Source: Rhodopirellula europaea 6C (GTDB lineage Bacteria; Planctomycetota; Planctomycetia; Pirellulales; Pirellulaceae). Taken from it: DNA of 64,000 nt. The notes under the pieces are model-generated. The model was not told where the DNA came from and did no database searches. It was given only the letters and a program-made list of their open reading frames with translations. Position 1 is the first letter of the stretch. Each line of letters opens with the position of its first letter. The translations under genes and the position numbers were made by a program. The stretch lies in NCBI RefSeq assembly GCF_000338295.1, contig NZ_ANMO01000173.1, forward strand, positions 1 through 64,000, given 5' to 3'. Positions 36,204 through 45,891 of the stretch are shown piece after piece.

Positions 36204-37128
36204 CGATGCGCTCCTTGACGCGGGCGAGCAATGAATCAATCGCGGCCAAGGTTTCTTCGGGCGAGTCTTCGATCACATAGTGACCGGTCGTTGCCAATTC
36301 CGTGACTTCCGCATCGGGCCAAACGGCTTCGAAGCGTCGCAGACATTCCGGTCGAAAACACCAATCCTTCATTCCCCAAATCAAAGAGATAGGTAGCGAC
36401 GCCAGGTCCGGCAGATCGGACTCCAACTGCCGCAGCGTCTTCATCGTGGGATGAGAATCATTCAAAGGTATGTCACGGACAAACCGATCGATCGCGACTC
36501 GGTTCTGCCAGTTGTCATAGGGAGCCAGCAACCCCGCTGCGACATCGGGTTTCATCTTCGTTCGCGACATGGCCATGGTGACCGCCGCGCGTGCGAACAA
36601 ATTCAATCCGCGAACGGCGGGCGTGCCCAACACGGGCATCCGGCACGCGGCAATTCGCTGAGGCATGTATGGCGGTGGGAACGCAGCCGTGTTCAGCAAC
36701 CCAATCCCAGCCAAACGTTCTCGGCGAGCATGCATGGCCGACAAACCAATCGCACCACCCCAATCGTGAGCAATCAGGATCACGTTCTTCAAATCCAACT
36801 CGTCGACCAACCGAATCAAGTTGTCTCGATGGGCGGCCATCGTGTACGGGAATTCATCCGCCGACGGTTTGTCACTGCGACCGCAACCGATGTGATCGAC
36901 CGCGATCACTCGTTGCTGCTTGCCATACCGCTCGATGATTCGCCGGTAGTAAAAGCTCCACGTCGGATTGCCATGCACACAAACAAAGGTTGGCTCGCCA
37001 TCGGAAGATCTGACATCGGAACTCGCGAGGTCAGAACCGGCCGCCGTATCGATGTAGCGCAAGGTGTGACCGTCGATGGATAATTCCGACGACGGGTGAG
37101 GAAACAGATCGCTGGCAAGATTCGTCAT
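36193..37128 (-). CDS. Haloalkane dehalogenase-like alpha/beta hydrolase
   Basis: 311 residues. The motif VHGNPTWSFYYRRII and the nucleophile elbow LIAHDWGGAIGLS match the haloalkane dehalogenase subgroup: Asp122 as nucleophile, Trp123 and Asn54 in the positions that bind halide, Asp255 as acid and His283 in TGHYVIEDSPEE as base. That family hydrolyses carbon-halogen bonds in the cytoplasm, but several such proteins have weak activity, and the OleB-type olefin-pathway hydrolases share the same motifs. ATG 37128 is the better start; a longer frame lacks conserved sequence. The gene overlaps the CitG-like gene by 11 nt, so the pair are expressed together. Confidence 0.82.
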   Translation of the reverse strand: MTNLASDLFPHPSSELSIDGHTLRYIDTAAGSDLASSDVRSSDGEPTFVCVHGNPTWSFYYRRIIERYGKQQRVIAVDHIGCGRSDKPSADEFPYTMAAHRDNLIRLVDELDLKNVILIAHDWGGAIGLSAMHARRERLAGIGLLNTAAFPPPYMPQRIAACRMPVLGTPAVRGLNLFARAAVTMAMSRTKMKPDVAAGLLAPYDNWQNRVAIDRFVRDIPLNDSHPTMKTLRQLESDLPDLASLPISLIWGMKDWCFRPECLRRFEAVWPDAEVTELATTGHYVIEDSPEETLAAIDSLLARVKERIGAA

Positions 37129-37254
37129 GGCGGCTAGTTTCGACGATCTGCGGCGATTTGACGAGAGGCGGCAATTCAAATCTCGGTCGCCATCCGCTTT
37201 CGATTCTCCAGGCGGTTCGAACCTCTCGCCGGCTGCCTCATTCAGCTGGCTTGT

Positions 37255-38907
37255 TCAAGATCCGGCCTTCTCGGCTCGTTCCGTCCAAAATTTGCGAGCC
37301 GCCCGAACGTAGGGCACGAATGCCTTCAGTTGGTCGGCCGGAAGCTTGGTCAATCGCTGCTCGGTTTCGCCCAACCACTCCTGAAAAAAAGCGACGCTGC
37401 GTGCGGAAATTCTTGGTTGCCCGCCAACCTGAAAATACCAAGGCGACGAAATCACCGCTCGGTAGTGGTCCTCGTGCAACGTCACCACTCGAACGGTCGC
37501 CCAGCCCGATTCCTTGATTTTCAGAGGAGGGATTCGTCCGCCCGCTTTCGCGAATTCGTCCAGCTTCGCTCCATAGTGCAAACGACCGTTGTGAATCACC
37601 TCGAGGTATTCAACCGGGTCGCGAACGTTCAGGACAACCTCCGCGGTCAGCTCCACGGATTGGTCACCGCTGACGTCGGCCGGATTGATCTCGAACACAT
37701 GACTTGGCAAACGTCCCTCCAGATTGGTCCGCATCAATGGACCGTTGGTCGCGAAACTGCAACCGTCCCAAGCCGCGTTCCACCATTCTTCCATCGTTCC
37801 GACGGCGACCGCGTCTTCCCGCGAGTCAAACGAAGATGCCTGCGATCGAGCGGCAACATACAAACGGTTGTATCCCACCGGCGAGTCGCCTGGTTTATCG
37901 CCCGAGCCCGCCATCGGCGCCAGTCGAAAACCAGCGTCCAACAAATGCCAATGGATCTGCCCGGCATCGCGTCCAAGCTGAGTCGCGTCGGCTCGATTGG
38001 CGGGCTGCAACATGCGTCCGTCGGGAACACGAATCACCGATTCGTTCAGCTGCAACCAATCGCCGAGCACAAACACACCATCGATCTTCTCGCTGGCCAA
38101 CCAAATCGGCAGCAGCCAACCGAACGGATTTTCGATCGCGACACGCGTGGAAGAATCGGCCGGCAGACTCGATAACCAACCGAGTGACGCCAGTTCCGGC
38201 GAAGCAAACTTATCCGTCGAAACTGGATTCCAACCGGAATCGTTCTGGTTTCGATAAAACGCCAAACCGCCGATGCAGTCGACATTGGTTTCAATCCACA
38301 ATGGATCCGTAAGCCAACCATCAGGCGTTTGCACGGGCTCGTCGTCACCAAACAAGTTTTTCGCATTGCGACGTGGGATCGGTTTTTCAGTTCCGCGTCC
38401 GGCAACTTCAGAATCGCGGATGACGTTTGCCACATGCAGATCTTCCGCCGTCATTCGCATCGGCAAACTGTCCGCCGATCGAGGCACCAAGCAATCGCCA
38501 CTGGTCCAGCCTTCTGGTCGCATCTGGACCATTCGCGGCAGCGCGAGTTGGTGCTCGTCTTCACTGCCGCGTTGGACGTCGAAAGTGCCTCGAAGGACTC
38601 GCGACTCGGGACCTCGCGTCAGCTTGAACTCGTATGCGCCGTCTTGCAGCGACAGCTCCGCGAATTCGTCCAGCACGAACCCGGGCCCTGACGACAGCGA
38701 ACGACGCGGCGACACCGAAACGGACTTCGGCCGGGAAGTTCGCCGCACCGTGGCGGGTAGTTGTCGGGTCAGCTCCATGCGTGCGATCGTCGGTTCTCCC
38801 GTCGACTCGTCCACCACTCGCAGCGTCAGGTCGCCGTCAGCCCAAAGCGGCATAGGTGGGCAGAAACCACACAAAACCAGGGCAAAAAGGGGACAAATTG
38901 ACTTCAC
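37255..38907 (-). CDS. Secreted CehA/PHP-like protein lacking the metal motif
   Basis: About 550 residues, with a signal peptide from GTG 38907 (hydrophobic core residues 4-18, cleavage before DGDLTL); GGGGGA lies five nt upstream. The sequence from about 125, LPRMVQMRPEGWTSGDCLVPRSADSLPMRMTAEDLHVANVI, aligns in my judgement with planctomycete CehA/McbA-like proteins, whose corresponding motif is GW-x-SGD-LH-x-HR. Here the two histidines of HxH are replaced (GDCLVPR at 137-143), so the metal-binding residues are gone. The rest holds the usual Asn/Gly-rich loops and a C-terminal beta domain. It is probably a non-catalytic relative; function unknown. The gene is divergent from the cochaperone gene. 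Confidence 0.62.
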   Translation of the reverse strand: MKSICPLFALVLCGFCPPMPLWADGDLTLRVVDESTGEPTIARMELTRQLPATVRRTSRPKSVSVSPRRSLSSGPGFVLDEFAELSLQDGAYEFKLTRGPESRVLRGTFDVQRGSEDEHQLALPRMVQMRPEGWTSGDCLVPRSADSLPMRMTAEDLHVANVIRDSEVAGRGTEKPIPRRNAKNLFGDDEPVQTPDGWLTDPLWIETNVDCIGGLAFYRNQNDSGWNPVSTDKFASPELASLGWLSSLPADSSTRVAIENPFGWLLPIWLASEKIDGVFVLGDWLQLNESVIRVPDGRMLQPANRADATQLGRDAGQIHWHLLDAGFRLAPMAGSGDKPGDSPVGYNRLYVAARSQASSFDSREDAVAVGTMEEWWNAAWDGCSFATNGPLMRTNLEGRLPSHVFEINPADVSGDQSVELTAEVVLNVRDPVEYLEVIHNGRLHYGAKLDEFAKAGGRIPPLKIKESGWATVRVVTLHEDHYRAVISSPWYFQVGGQPRISARSVAFFQEWLGETEQRLTKLPADQLKAFVPYVRAARKFWTERAEKAGS

Positions 38908-39010
38908 GGCATTCCCCCATCGGTCTGTGGTTCGGTGTTTGCTATGGTGAATCCACAAAAGACTGTTCCTGTCAAAATGACACAATCGCCTTCAAAATCA
39001 TTGACACGCT

Positions 39011-40003
39011 GTGGCCGAAGATCTGTATCAAACGCTGGGAGTTTCTCGCGACGCCGACAAGGGCGAACTGACCAAAGCCTATCGCAAGTTAGCCCGGAAG
39101 TACCATCCGGACATGAATCCCGATAACCCGGACGCGCAAGAAAAATTCAAACGCGTTCAGGAAGCGTACGAAGTCCTCAACGACGAACAAAAGCGTGCGG
39201 CTTACGACCGCTACGGATCCGACTTCGAAAAAATTCGCGGGGGATGGAATCCGGGAGCCGGCGGTGGTGGCGGAGCAGCGGGCCCATCATTTGACGGCTT
39301 GGATCTGGAGCAAATCTTCGGCGCAGCCGGTCGCGGGGGCGGAGGAGGAGGACAACCTGGATTCGAGAACGGGTTCAATGACTTCTTCGAACAAATCCTC
39401 GGTGGCGGAGCACGGGGCGGTGGAGGTTCACCATTCGGTGGTGGCCAGCGATCGGCACCACCGCAGCGCGGTCAAAACATTCGGCACGAATTGTCCGTCA
39501 CGTTCCGCACCGCGGTGCTGGGTGACAAAGTCGAGTTCTATCTCGCTCGCGGTGGCAAACAAGAAAAATTGTCGGTAACGATTCCACCCGGTGTCAGTTC
39601 CGGCAGCAAAATCCGATTGCGTGAACAGGGACATCCCGGCCCCGGTGGCGCAGGTGACTTGATCCTCATCATTCAAGTCGACGACCACCCGTTCTACAAA
39701 CGCAACGGCAACCATCTGGAACTCAAACTTCCGATCACAGTTGCGGAAGCTGTCTTGGGTGCCAAGGTCGACGTGCCAACTCCCGCGGGAACAATCACGC
39801 TTTCCGTTCCAGCGGGCAGTTCCAGTGGCAAACGTTTGCGTCTGAAAGGACAGGGCGTTCGCAACCCAAAGGGGACGGACGGCGACTTGATGGTCGAACT
39901 GCAAATTCAATTGCCTGAATCGATCGACGAAGAATCCAAGCAACTGATCGAACAGTTCGACGCTGCCAATCCAATGCAGCCGCGTGAATCGCTGAAGTTC
40001 TGA
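39011..40003 (+). CDS. cbpA: DnaJ-class cochaperone, CbpA type
   Basis: 330 residues starting at GTG 39011. A J domain (1-70) carries the HPD motif at 32-34 in [12 protein letters not shown] Gly/Phe-rich region (about 75-155) follows with many GGG runs. The two C-terminal substrate-binding domains contain [19 protein letters not shown] and [19 protein letters not shown]. No zinc-finger Cys motif is present, which separates it from DnaJ and fits the CbpA/type II class. It stimulates DnaK on nonnative substrates. No dnaK is near. Confidence 0.93.
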   Translation: MAEDLYQTLGVSRDADKGELTKAYRKLARKYHPDMNPDNPDAQEKFKRVQEAYEVLNDEQKRAAYDRYGSDFEKIRGGWNPGAGGGGGAAGPSFDGLDLEQIFGAAGRGGGGGGQPGFENGFNDFFEQILGGGARGGGGSPFGGGQRSAPPQRGQNIRHELSVTFRTAVLGDKVEFYLARGGKQEKLSVTIPPGVSSGSKIRLREQGHPGPGGAGDLILIIQVDDHPFYKRNGNHLELKLPITVAEAVLGAKVDVPTPAGTITLSVPAGSSSGKRLRLKGQGVRNPKGTDGDLMVELQIQLPESIDEESKQLIEQFDAANPMQPRESLKF

Positions 40004-40013
40004 TCGGCCTCGA

Positions 40014-41444
40014 TCACTTCGGCGCAGACGCTGCTTCCAATTGTGATTCGTGCAACATCACCGCCTTGATGATGTGACGGTCGGACAGAGTGTTCAGAGG
40101 CACCCGGTGCAGGATGCCTTTGCCGTCTTCCAGTTCCACCGTTTCGCGATCGACGATCCGATTGAGCTTGGCCTTCAAATGATGTTTGCCATCGCGATCG
40201 GTCCAGGTCGTCCAGCGCTCCTCGGCAGCAACGGCCTGATTTTGATTGCGCTGCTCTCCGACAACTTCTTCGATGGAAGCATTGTTGGTGATTGGATTGG
40301 CCAAAACTTCCCTGGCGGCTCGACTTCCCATCGCGCCCCAGATTCCATACGGACTTCGTGATCCCGCTTGGGTATATTCACGACCAATTGACACGCCGGG
40401 CTGAGAGATATCCCCCGTGTCGATGCTGTCCCGAACAAAGATGGTTCGGCCATCCATCATCAAAGCATGCACGCCATCAGCGTGCCGACTGGATGCCGAT
40501 GCAATCGGGTCCTCCATTCCCAAATCTGACAAACAGGTCGGCGAGTTGGGTGGCAAGACGGTTTGGAACCCACTGATCGCCAAAGCTCCGTCTGCCCAAC
40601 GCGATCCCCGGCGGACGTCCCACCAATCCGTATGATTGCCGTCATGCGTCTTGAGGCACAACGATGGATTCAAGCTCAACCCTTTGATTCCTTGAGCGAT
40701 GTGGGACTCCTTCGCGTCATTCTCATCCGGCGTGATCGTTTCGGACATTCCAATTGTATTGGACAACCCGTCCAAGAAGTCACGAAACTTCATTCGCCGA
40801 TTCCCGCTGAACGCACCTCGCATACCCGCCTGCACGCGCCGCATCGATTCGGCATTTTTCTGGTCAATCTTCTCACCCATCAAATACGTTCCGTCGCCGT
40901 AGCTCCATACATAGTTGCAGAACGTAGCTGGATCGATTGCTCCGGGCGGCAGCTCGGGCATCGCCAACGTCGTCACCACGATTGTTTCTTGCTCCGGCAC
41001 CTCGGGTTTCGTTTGCATATCGTCTGGACAACGCAAAGTCACAAATGCCGATGCCCAAGGTGTGTATTCCGTTGAATCAAACCAGGGCGCAGGGCCCATT
41101 GGTGGGAATTGCTTTCCGGTCTTAAGCGACACATAGGGATTCGCGATTTTTTCCCACAATGCCTGCTGTTCCAAAAAAGGCGAGAGCGCGACCAACGGGC
41201 TGAGTCGTCCTTGGTTGCAAGTGTCATCTTCTCCACCAACGGTTCCTCCCAAACCGGGCGGCAACTGATTATAAGCAGCGTGGTAGTTGTGCATCGCCAA
41301 GCCCAACATCTTGAGGTTGTTCGAACACTGAATATTTCGAGCAGCAGCACGCTGACGCAACATCACCGGCAACAACAAGCTGAATCCGACTGACACCACC
41401 ACACCGACGATGATCAGATCTGTGAGAGTGAGCTTTGATTTCAT
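40014..41444 (-). CDS. DUF1559 pilin-like protein with SHD1-like C-terminus
   Basis: 476 residues. The N-terminus has a pilin-like hydrophobic helix (LTDLIIVGVVVSVGFSLLLP) followed by NIQCSNNLKMLGLAMHNYHAAYNQLPPG, the DUF1559 signature, and the body includes the type GVHALMMDGRTIFVRDSID near 315 that closes that fold. Unlike most family members, it lacks the canonical prepilin peptidase motif GFTLxE before the helix. The last ~75 residues (WTTWTDRDGKHHLKAKLNRIV, VPLNTLSDRHIIK) match an SHD1-type beta domain. The start ATG has GGAG seven nt upstream. It is the downstream partner of a second DUF1559 gene 95 nt away, and may be a secretion- or envelope-related pseudopilin. Confidence 0.82.
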   Translation of the reverse strand: MKSKLTLTDLIIVGVVVSVGFSLLLPVMLRQRAAARNIQCSNNLKMLGLAMHNYHAAYNQLPPGLGGTVGGEDDTCNQGRLSPLVALSPFLEQQALWEKIANPYVSLKTGKQFPPMGPAPWFDSTEYTPWASAFVTLRCPDDMQTKPEVPEQETIVVTTLAMPELPPGAIDPATFCNYVWSYGDGTYLMGEKIDQKNAESMRRVQAGMRGAFSGNRRMKFRDFLDGLSNTIGMSETITPDENDAKESHIAQGIKGLSLNPSLCLKTHDGNHTDWWDVRRGSRWADGALAISGFQTVLPPNSPTCLSDLGMEDPIASASSRHADGVHALMMDGRTIFVRDSIDTGDISQPGVSIGREYTQAGSRSPYGIWGAMGSRAAREVLANPITNNASIEEVVGEQRNQNQAVAAEERWTTWTDRDGKHHLKAKLNRIVDRETVELEDGKGILHRVPLNTLSDRHIIKAVMLHESQLEAASAPK

Positions 41445-41539
41445 CGGAGAACTCCAAAGGAAAAGACGGCGGCATCCGCACGGGGATGACTAAGTTCCAA
41501 GCTTGGCGACAGGGTTCAGATTCACTCATCCAGCTTCTT

Positions 41540-43264
41540 CTAGCGGCCCCCAAAAGGATCGTCGGCGGCCTCCATCGCACGCATGAACTGAATCGGCTGA
41601 CGGCCACCGCGTTGATTCATCCTTGCATCAAAAACGAGCTTCCAATGACCATCCACAAATGCCCAACTGAAGGGTCCCCTACCGGCTGCCAAAGCCTCTG
41701 GCAGCTTCTCAAGCACCTCCGGATTGGCCGTTTTCAAAGTGGCAAGTAGTTGATCGTAATCGGTGATCAGCGCACCTCGCTGTGTCCGTAACATCCCCGC
41801 TATCATTGCAACACCCGAAGGATGACCTCCCTGCTGCCCATCGCCGAAAGCAACCCATTCACGAGCAAATGTTTCGAACTGCTTGTCTTCCAACAATCCA
41901 AGCTGAGTCGACAAATGTTCGACCAACAGCTTTGCTTCTTCCAGCTTTCGTTGGCGATGAGTTTCAACCGCTCGGTAAGCGTCTTGGCTACTGAATTTCG
42001 ACAGTGCCAACCGACGAATGGCACCTTGTTCGGACATCAAGACCAACACACCCTTGTCGGTCAAATCCACCTGACGAGCCTGGATTTTTCCCGTTCCTTT
42101 TGCCGCGTGCCAAGTTTCCAGTTCAAGCTTCGCAAACTCAGCGAGTTCTTCTTCGGTGAAAGTGCGTACCGGCTCAGACAATTCGCTAGGATCGAATCGG
42201 TCCCGGGCCGCTCTTGTCCCCATCGCACCCCAAACCCCGTACGGACTCTTGCTGCCCGGGGGAAGAGTCTTGCCATTGTCCAAGTGTCCTTCGGCAACAC
42301 TCGGCGAATCCTGATCACCCACATCAATGGAACTGCTCGCGAATCGCACGGCTCCGTCCGCCATCAACACGTGAGCTCCCTCACCGTGCAGACTGGATGC
42401 GGACATCACGCCTTCGAGTTCACCTTTTTCCGATGTCGCTGAGCGAGAATTGGGTGGCAAAATGGTTTGAACACCCACTGACAACAGCGATCCGTCAGCC
42501 CAACACGCACCGCGTCCCTCAGGCCAGTATTTGGTTTGATCGTCTTCGTGAACATCGATGCAAACCGCGGGTCGCTCAATCAATCCGGGGATATTTTTGG
42601 CGACTCTCACACCGCCGATTCGGGCTTCACTCATCAGCAACGTATTGGACAACCCATCCAGCACATCGCGAAAACGAAAGACCATTTGATAGCCAAACAT
42701 GCCTCTTAAAGCACCGGGCGTTCGTCCATAGGGTGGCATTTCTTCCAGCGGCGATGCCCCGACATTCATGACCGCGTCGCCATAGTTGATCGTGTAACTG
42801 GCGACCGTCGGAAAATCCTTTGCGGTTGGATCAGCGGGACAAACCAACACCTCGGGCCGTTCGTTCCAAGGTGTGTAAACCTTTGGATCAAACCATGGAA
42901 CCGGGCCCATCGCCGGGAAGACCTTCCCATTGGCTCGCAATGGGTTGGAGATTTTTTCCCACAACGGTTGTTGTTCAAAGAATGGAGTCAAACCCACCAG
43001 CGGACTCAAACGATTCGCGTTGCCCAATGTCGGCTCGTCCGCACTTCCGGAGGATGTTCCACCGCATCCCATCGGCATCATGCTGTAAGCCGAATGGTAA
43101 TTGTGCAGGGCCAACCCCACCTGCTGGAGATTCATCTCGCAACTGGACCGTCTCGCATTTTGTCTCATTCGAGGGACAACGCCGGCCAGCAACACCAAAC
43201 CCACCATCGACGCAACACCGAGCGTAATGACATCGACAAACCTTAAGTGATACTTCGTTCCCAT
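41540..43264 (-). CDS. DUF1559 pilin-like protein, extended form
   Basis: About 574 residues from ATG 43264 (an upstream frame to 43378 is not supported). A single hydrophobic N-terminal helix (FVDVITLGVASMVGLVLLAGVVP) precedes SCEMNLQQVGLALHNYHSAYSMMPMG, the DUF1559 start. The body ends in GAHVLMADGAVRFASSSIDVGDQ, the family's closing block. Again no prepilin-peptidase motif is visible. An SHD1-like beta segment (ETWHAAKGTGKIQARQVDLTDKGVLVLM, LALSKFSSQDAYRA) follows, then a helical stretch and about 100 further residues not found in the neighbour. It lies upstream of the shorter paralogue. Confidence 0.8.
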   Translation of the reverse strand: MGTKYHLRFVDVITLGVASMVGLVLLAGVVPRMRQNARRSSCEMNLQQVGLALHNYHSAYSMMPMGCGGTSSGSADEPTLGNANRLSPLVGLTPFFEQQPLWEKISNPLRANGKVFPAMGPVPWFDPKVYTPWNERPEVLVCPADPTAKDFPTVASYTINYGDAVMNVGASPLEEMPPYGRTPGALRGMFGYQMVFRFRDVLDGLSNTLLMSEARIGGVRVAKNIPGLIERPAVCIDVHEDDQTKYWPEGRGACWADGSLLSVGVQTILPPNSRSATSEKGELEGVMSASSLHGEGAHVLMADGAVRFASSSIDVGDQDSPSVAEGHLDNGKTLPPGSKSPYGVWGAMGTRAARDRFDPSELSEPVRTFTEEELAEFAKLELETWHAAKGTGKIQARQVDLTDKGVLVLMSEQGAIRRLALSKFSSQDAYRAVETHRQRKLEEAKLLVEHLSTQLGLLEDKQFETFAREWVAFGDGQQGGHPSGVAMIAGMLRTQRGALITDYDQLLATLKTANPEVLEKLPEALAAGRGPFSWAFVDGHWKLVFDARMNQRGGRQPIQFMRAMEAADDPFGGR

Positions 43265-43346
43265 GACTTCATCCCACCTAAAAAGAAATCTGAGCGTGAC
43301 GTACGTGTTCAATTCGTGGCAAACGCGTTGGCGTCTCTCCACTCGC

Positions 43347-43892
43347 TTACAAACGTCCCGACCATTCGTTTCGATCAATCACGTCACTGATAAACATCTG
43401 CTGAGCCACCAAGATTGACTCATGCAACTGTTCCGCTGTCACTGAACCAGCCTTGTTGGAAACATCCAACGTCCCCGTCGCATCGCTTAGAAATTCGACC
43501 TGATACCCACGGTGAAAGGCTTGGCGAGCCGTCGTGTCACAACAAACCTGTGTCATGTAACCGGCGATACTGACGGTGTCGACGTCGTTGGATTTCAGAA
43601 AATCGTCGAGGCCCGTGTTGGTGAACGAACCTGGCAAGGCCTTGTCGATCAACGCATCTCGGTGCCGCGACTCCACCTCGGGATGCAATTGCCACATCTC
43701 GCTGTTCTTGCAGAACACGGGTGAATCCGGATCGGGTTGATGGTGACGAATCACCGCCGTTGGGATCTTTGCGTCTCGGGCTTGGTCCATGACTTCCAAG
43801 ATCGATTCCAAGTGTCCGACCGGGTGTCGAATCGGAAACGCACCATCGAAGTATTCACGCTGGACATCGATGACCAACAAAGCTCGCTTCAT
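43347..43892 (-). CDS. Isochorismatase-family cysteine hydrolase
   Basis: 181 residues. The triad of the family is visible: Asp9 in LLVIDVQREYFDG, Lys84 in ALIDKALPGSF and Cys117 in AGYMTQVCCDTTARQA. Such enzymes hydrolyse amide bonds of nicotinamide-like, biuret-like or isochorismate substrates in the cytoplasm; specificity cannot be inferred. The GYMTQVCC motif places it among general cysteine hydrolases of the family. It is in the same direction as the DUF1559 genes, 82 nt upstream of the larger one. The 227 nt upstream, before the sulfatase end, hold nothing recognisable. Confidence 0.88.
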   Translation of the reverse strand: MKRALLVIDVQREYFDGAFPIRHPVGHLESILEVMDQARDAKIPTAVIRHHQPDPDSPVFCKNSEMWQLHPEVESRHRDALIDKALPGSFTNTGLDDFLKSNDVDTVSIAGYMTQVCCDTTARQAFHRGYQVEFLSDATGTLDVSNKAGSVTAEQLHESILVAQQMFISDVIDRNEWSGRL

Positions 43893-44119
43893 TCGTTCGC
43901 CTTTGAAAAAGCAGAAAAGGGGGGAGGGCGGTTACACCCTGAAGGTGATCATGGCGTCTGAGCCGCTGAAATGCAAATTTCTGCGTTTCAATCGAGCGGG
44001 CAGAGATCTTCAAAACCCATGAACCGGTCAGTCATCGGCCACGATCACAAACAGAAATGGCGACAAACACAACGCGGCTGAATCATCAAAAGGCTCCGCC
44101 GCGTCGACTTCACACGGTC

Positions 44120-45691
44120 TCAGGGTTGGATCTGCAACTTTTGCAAATCGCTCCGCAACTTACCTTCGCTCAGCTGAGGATCTTTCATCAGATCTCCATA
44201 GCGAAGCAGCGAACGCGCCAACCTTGCGGCAATCGCTTGATTCTCCGGCTTGCCGATATGGTTCGTGGTTTCGTGCGGATCCTCTTTCAGATCAAACAGC
44301 CATGGTTGATCGTCCGCCGAGACAATCAACTTGTACCGATCCGTGACCGCGGCGATCCAAGCCGCTTTACTGGAAGCAGCCCGCAAAAACGTGACACTGT
44401 TTCGATGGGATTCCTGGTCGGACGTATCAATGTCTCGAAACCATTCCGATAGATCTCGTCCCTGCGTTCCCTCAGGCACTTCCTTCCTCAGCAGCGACAA
44501 CAAAGTGGGAGCAAAATCGACGGTGCCCATCGCTTCATCAATTCGCAATCCGGCCGGCACGAGCCCCGGTGCCGCGACGATCATCGGGACCTTCGCACTG
44601 CCTTCGTATGGGTTGCCTTTGTTCAGGCGGCCATGTTCATAGCACAGGTCGCCATGATCCGAAGTGAACACCACCACGGTTCGCTCGGTCAAGCTGAGTT
44701 CATCGAGCAGAGCCAGCAGCATGCCGACATTGTCGTCGATGCATCGAACCATTCCAAAGTATTGCGTCATCAACCTCGCATTGAATCTCTGTTCCGCATT
44801 GCGATTGGTCCCCGGCAACCAACCTGGTTTCGTCCCGTCCAACTGAAACGTCATCGGTGGCCGGACCGGCATGTCTTCAAACATGGTGTCGTAGGGCTGA
44901 CGGACCGTGTTGGGACCGTGAGGATCAGGCAGCGACAGGTGATAACAAAACGGTTCTTGCGAATGCTCACGAATGAAATCAGCAGCTCGATCGCACAACC
45001 AATCCGTACTGAAAGTCTCCTCATCCGCTCCGTCCAGGTCGTAGTTCGGCTGCCCCTTCTTGTTCGTCGCCGCAACGATCGGTTGACCGTTTTCAAAGTC
45101 GAATTTCTTCCAGTGGCCGCGGTTGAACATGTATCGATTGTCAGAAAAACCGAATTGGCGTTCCGGTCCCCATTGAGGTTTTCCGGGTCCGTCCAAATGC
45201 CACTTGCCCGCATAGCCGGTTGCGTAGCCGTCTCGCCGCAGAACTTCCGCGAATGTGACCATGTCACCGCGAAGCGGTCGGTCGTTTTGGTAAGCACCTG
45301 TATTTTGTGGGTATCGCCCCGTGAAAAAAGCGGCTCGCGATGGCGTGCAAACGGGAGACGTCGCGTAGAACGACGTGCAAATCGCTCCGCGTGCAGCGAT
45401 GGAATCGATGCTGGGTGTTTCAACCACGGCACCTTGGCCCCAAATCTCAGCTTCCTCGATTGGCAACGTGTCGCGGTAACAACCCAACGTCCGAAAGTTG
45501 TGCTCATCGGTTTGGATGATCAACACGTTTCTCGGTTGGGCACCAGCGGAAACTGACAACACAGCCCCCCATAACAAACAACCTGTGAAAACGATCACCA
45601 GCCCCCTTCGAATTCGCGAGCAAAATGAGGGGCAACTGCGATGACTCACAGCCACGAATTTAAATCCAAAGCCGAGGTTGATGGGTGACAT
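44120..45691 (-). CDS. Formylglycine-dependent sulfatase, secreted
   Basis: 523 residues from ATG 45691 (a TTG at 45703 is possible). A hydrophobic export segment (GLVIVFTGCLLWGAVLSVSAG) leads to NVLIIQTDEHNFRTLGCY, carrying the usual metal-binding Asp. SPVCTPSRAAFFTGRYPQNTG contains the C-x-P-S-R motif, in which the Cys becomes formylglycine. GYAGKWHLDG is the next conserved site, VVFTSDHGDLCYEHG holds the metal ligands, and KVPMIVAAPG follows. It hydrolyses sulfate esters, probably from algal polysaccharides. Rhodopirellula genomes hold very many sulfatases. The maturation enzyme is not in the window. Confidence 0.93.
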   Translation of the reverse strand: MSPINLGFGFKFVAVSHRSCPSFCSRIRRGLVIVFTGCLLWGAVLSVSAGAQPRNVLIIQTDEHNFRTLGCYRDTLPIEEAEIWGQGAVVETPSIDSIAARGAICTSFYATSPVCTPSRAAFFTGRYPQNTGAYQNDRPLRGDMVTFAEVLRRDGYATGYAGKWHLDGPGKPQWGPERQFGFSDNRYMFNRGHWKKFDFENGQPIVAATNKKGQPNYDLDGADEETFSTDWLCDRAADFIREHSQEPFCYHLSLPDPHGPNTVRQPYDTMFEDMPVRPPMTFQLDGTKPGWLPGTNRNAEQRFNARLMTQYFGMVRCIDDNVGMLLALLDELSLTERTVVVFTSDHGDLCYEHGRLNKGNPYEGSAKVPMIVAAPGLVPAGLRIDEAMGTVDFAPTLLSLLRKEVPEGTQGRDLSEWFRDIDTSDQESHRNSVTFLRAASSKAAWIAAVTDRYKLIVSADDQPWLFDLKEDPHETTNHIGKPENQAIAARLARSLLRYGDLMKDPQLSEGKLRSDLQKLQIQP

Positions 45692-45891
45692 TGCGTTTCT
45701 CAACGGGAACGAATAGAAGGCCCCACTTTAGCTGATTCGAATTCACTGCGGTTTCCATACGAACCGAACGTTCGACGTCGAAACTCAATGAGGATCGGAA
45801 TCCGCGGCATTCAATTCCGAGGTGCACGCTAAGATGAGTAGCCAGCTTTGTTGCCATTTGAATCAGCCGTTTCCCGGACCTCGCTCAATCC

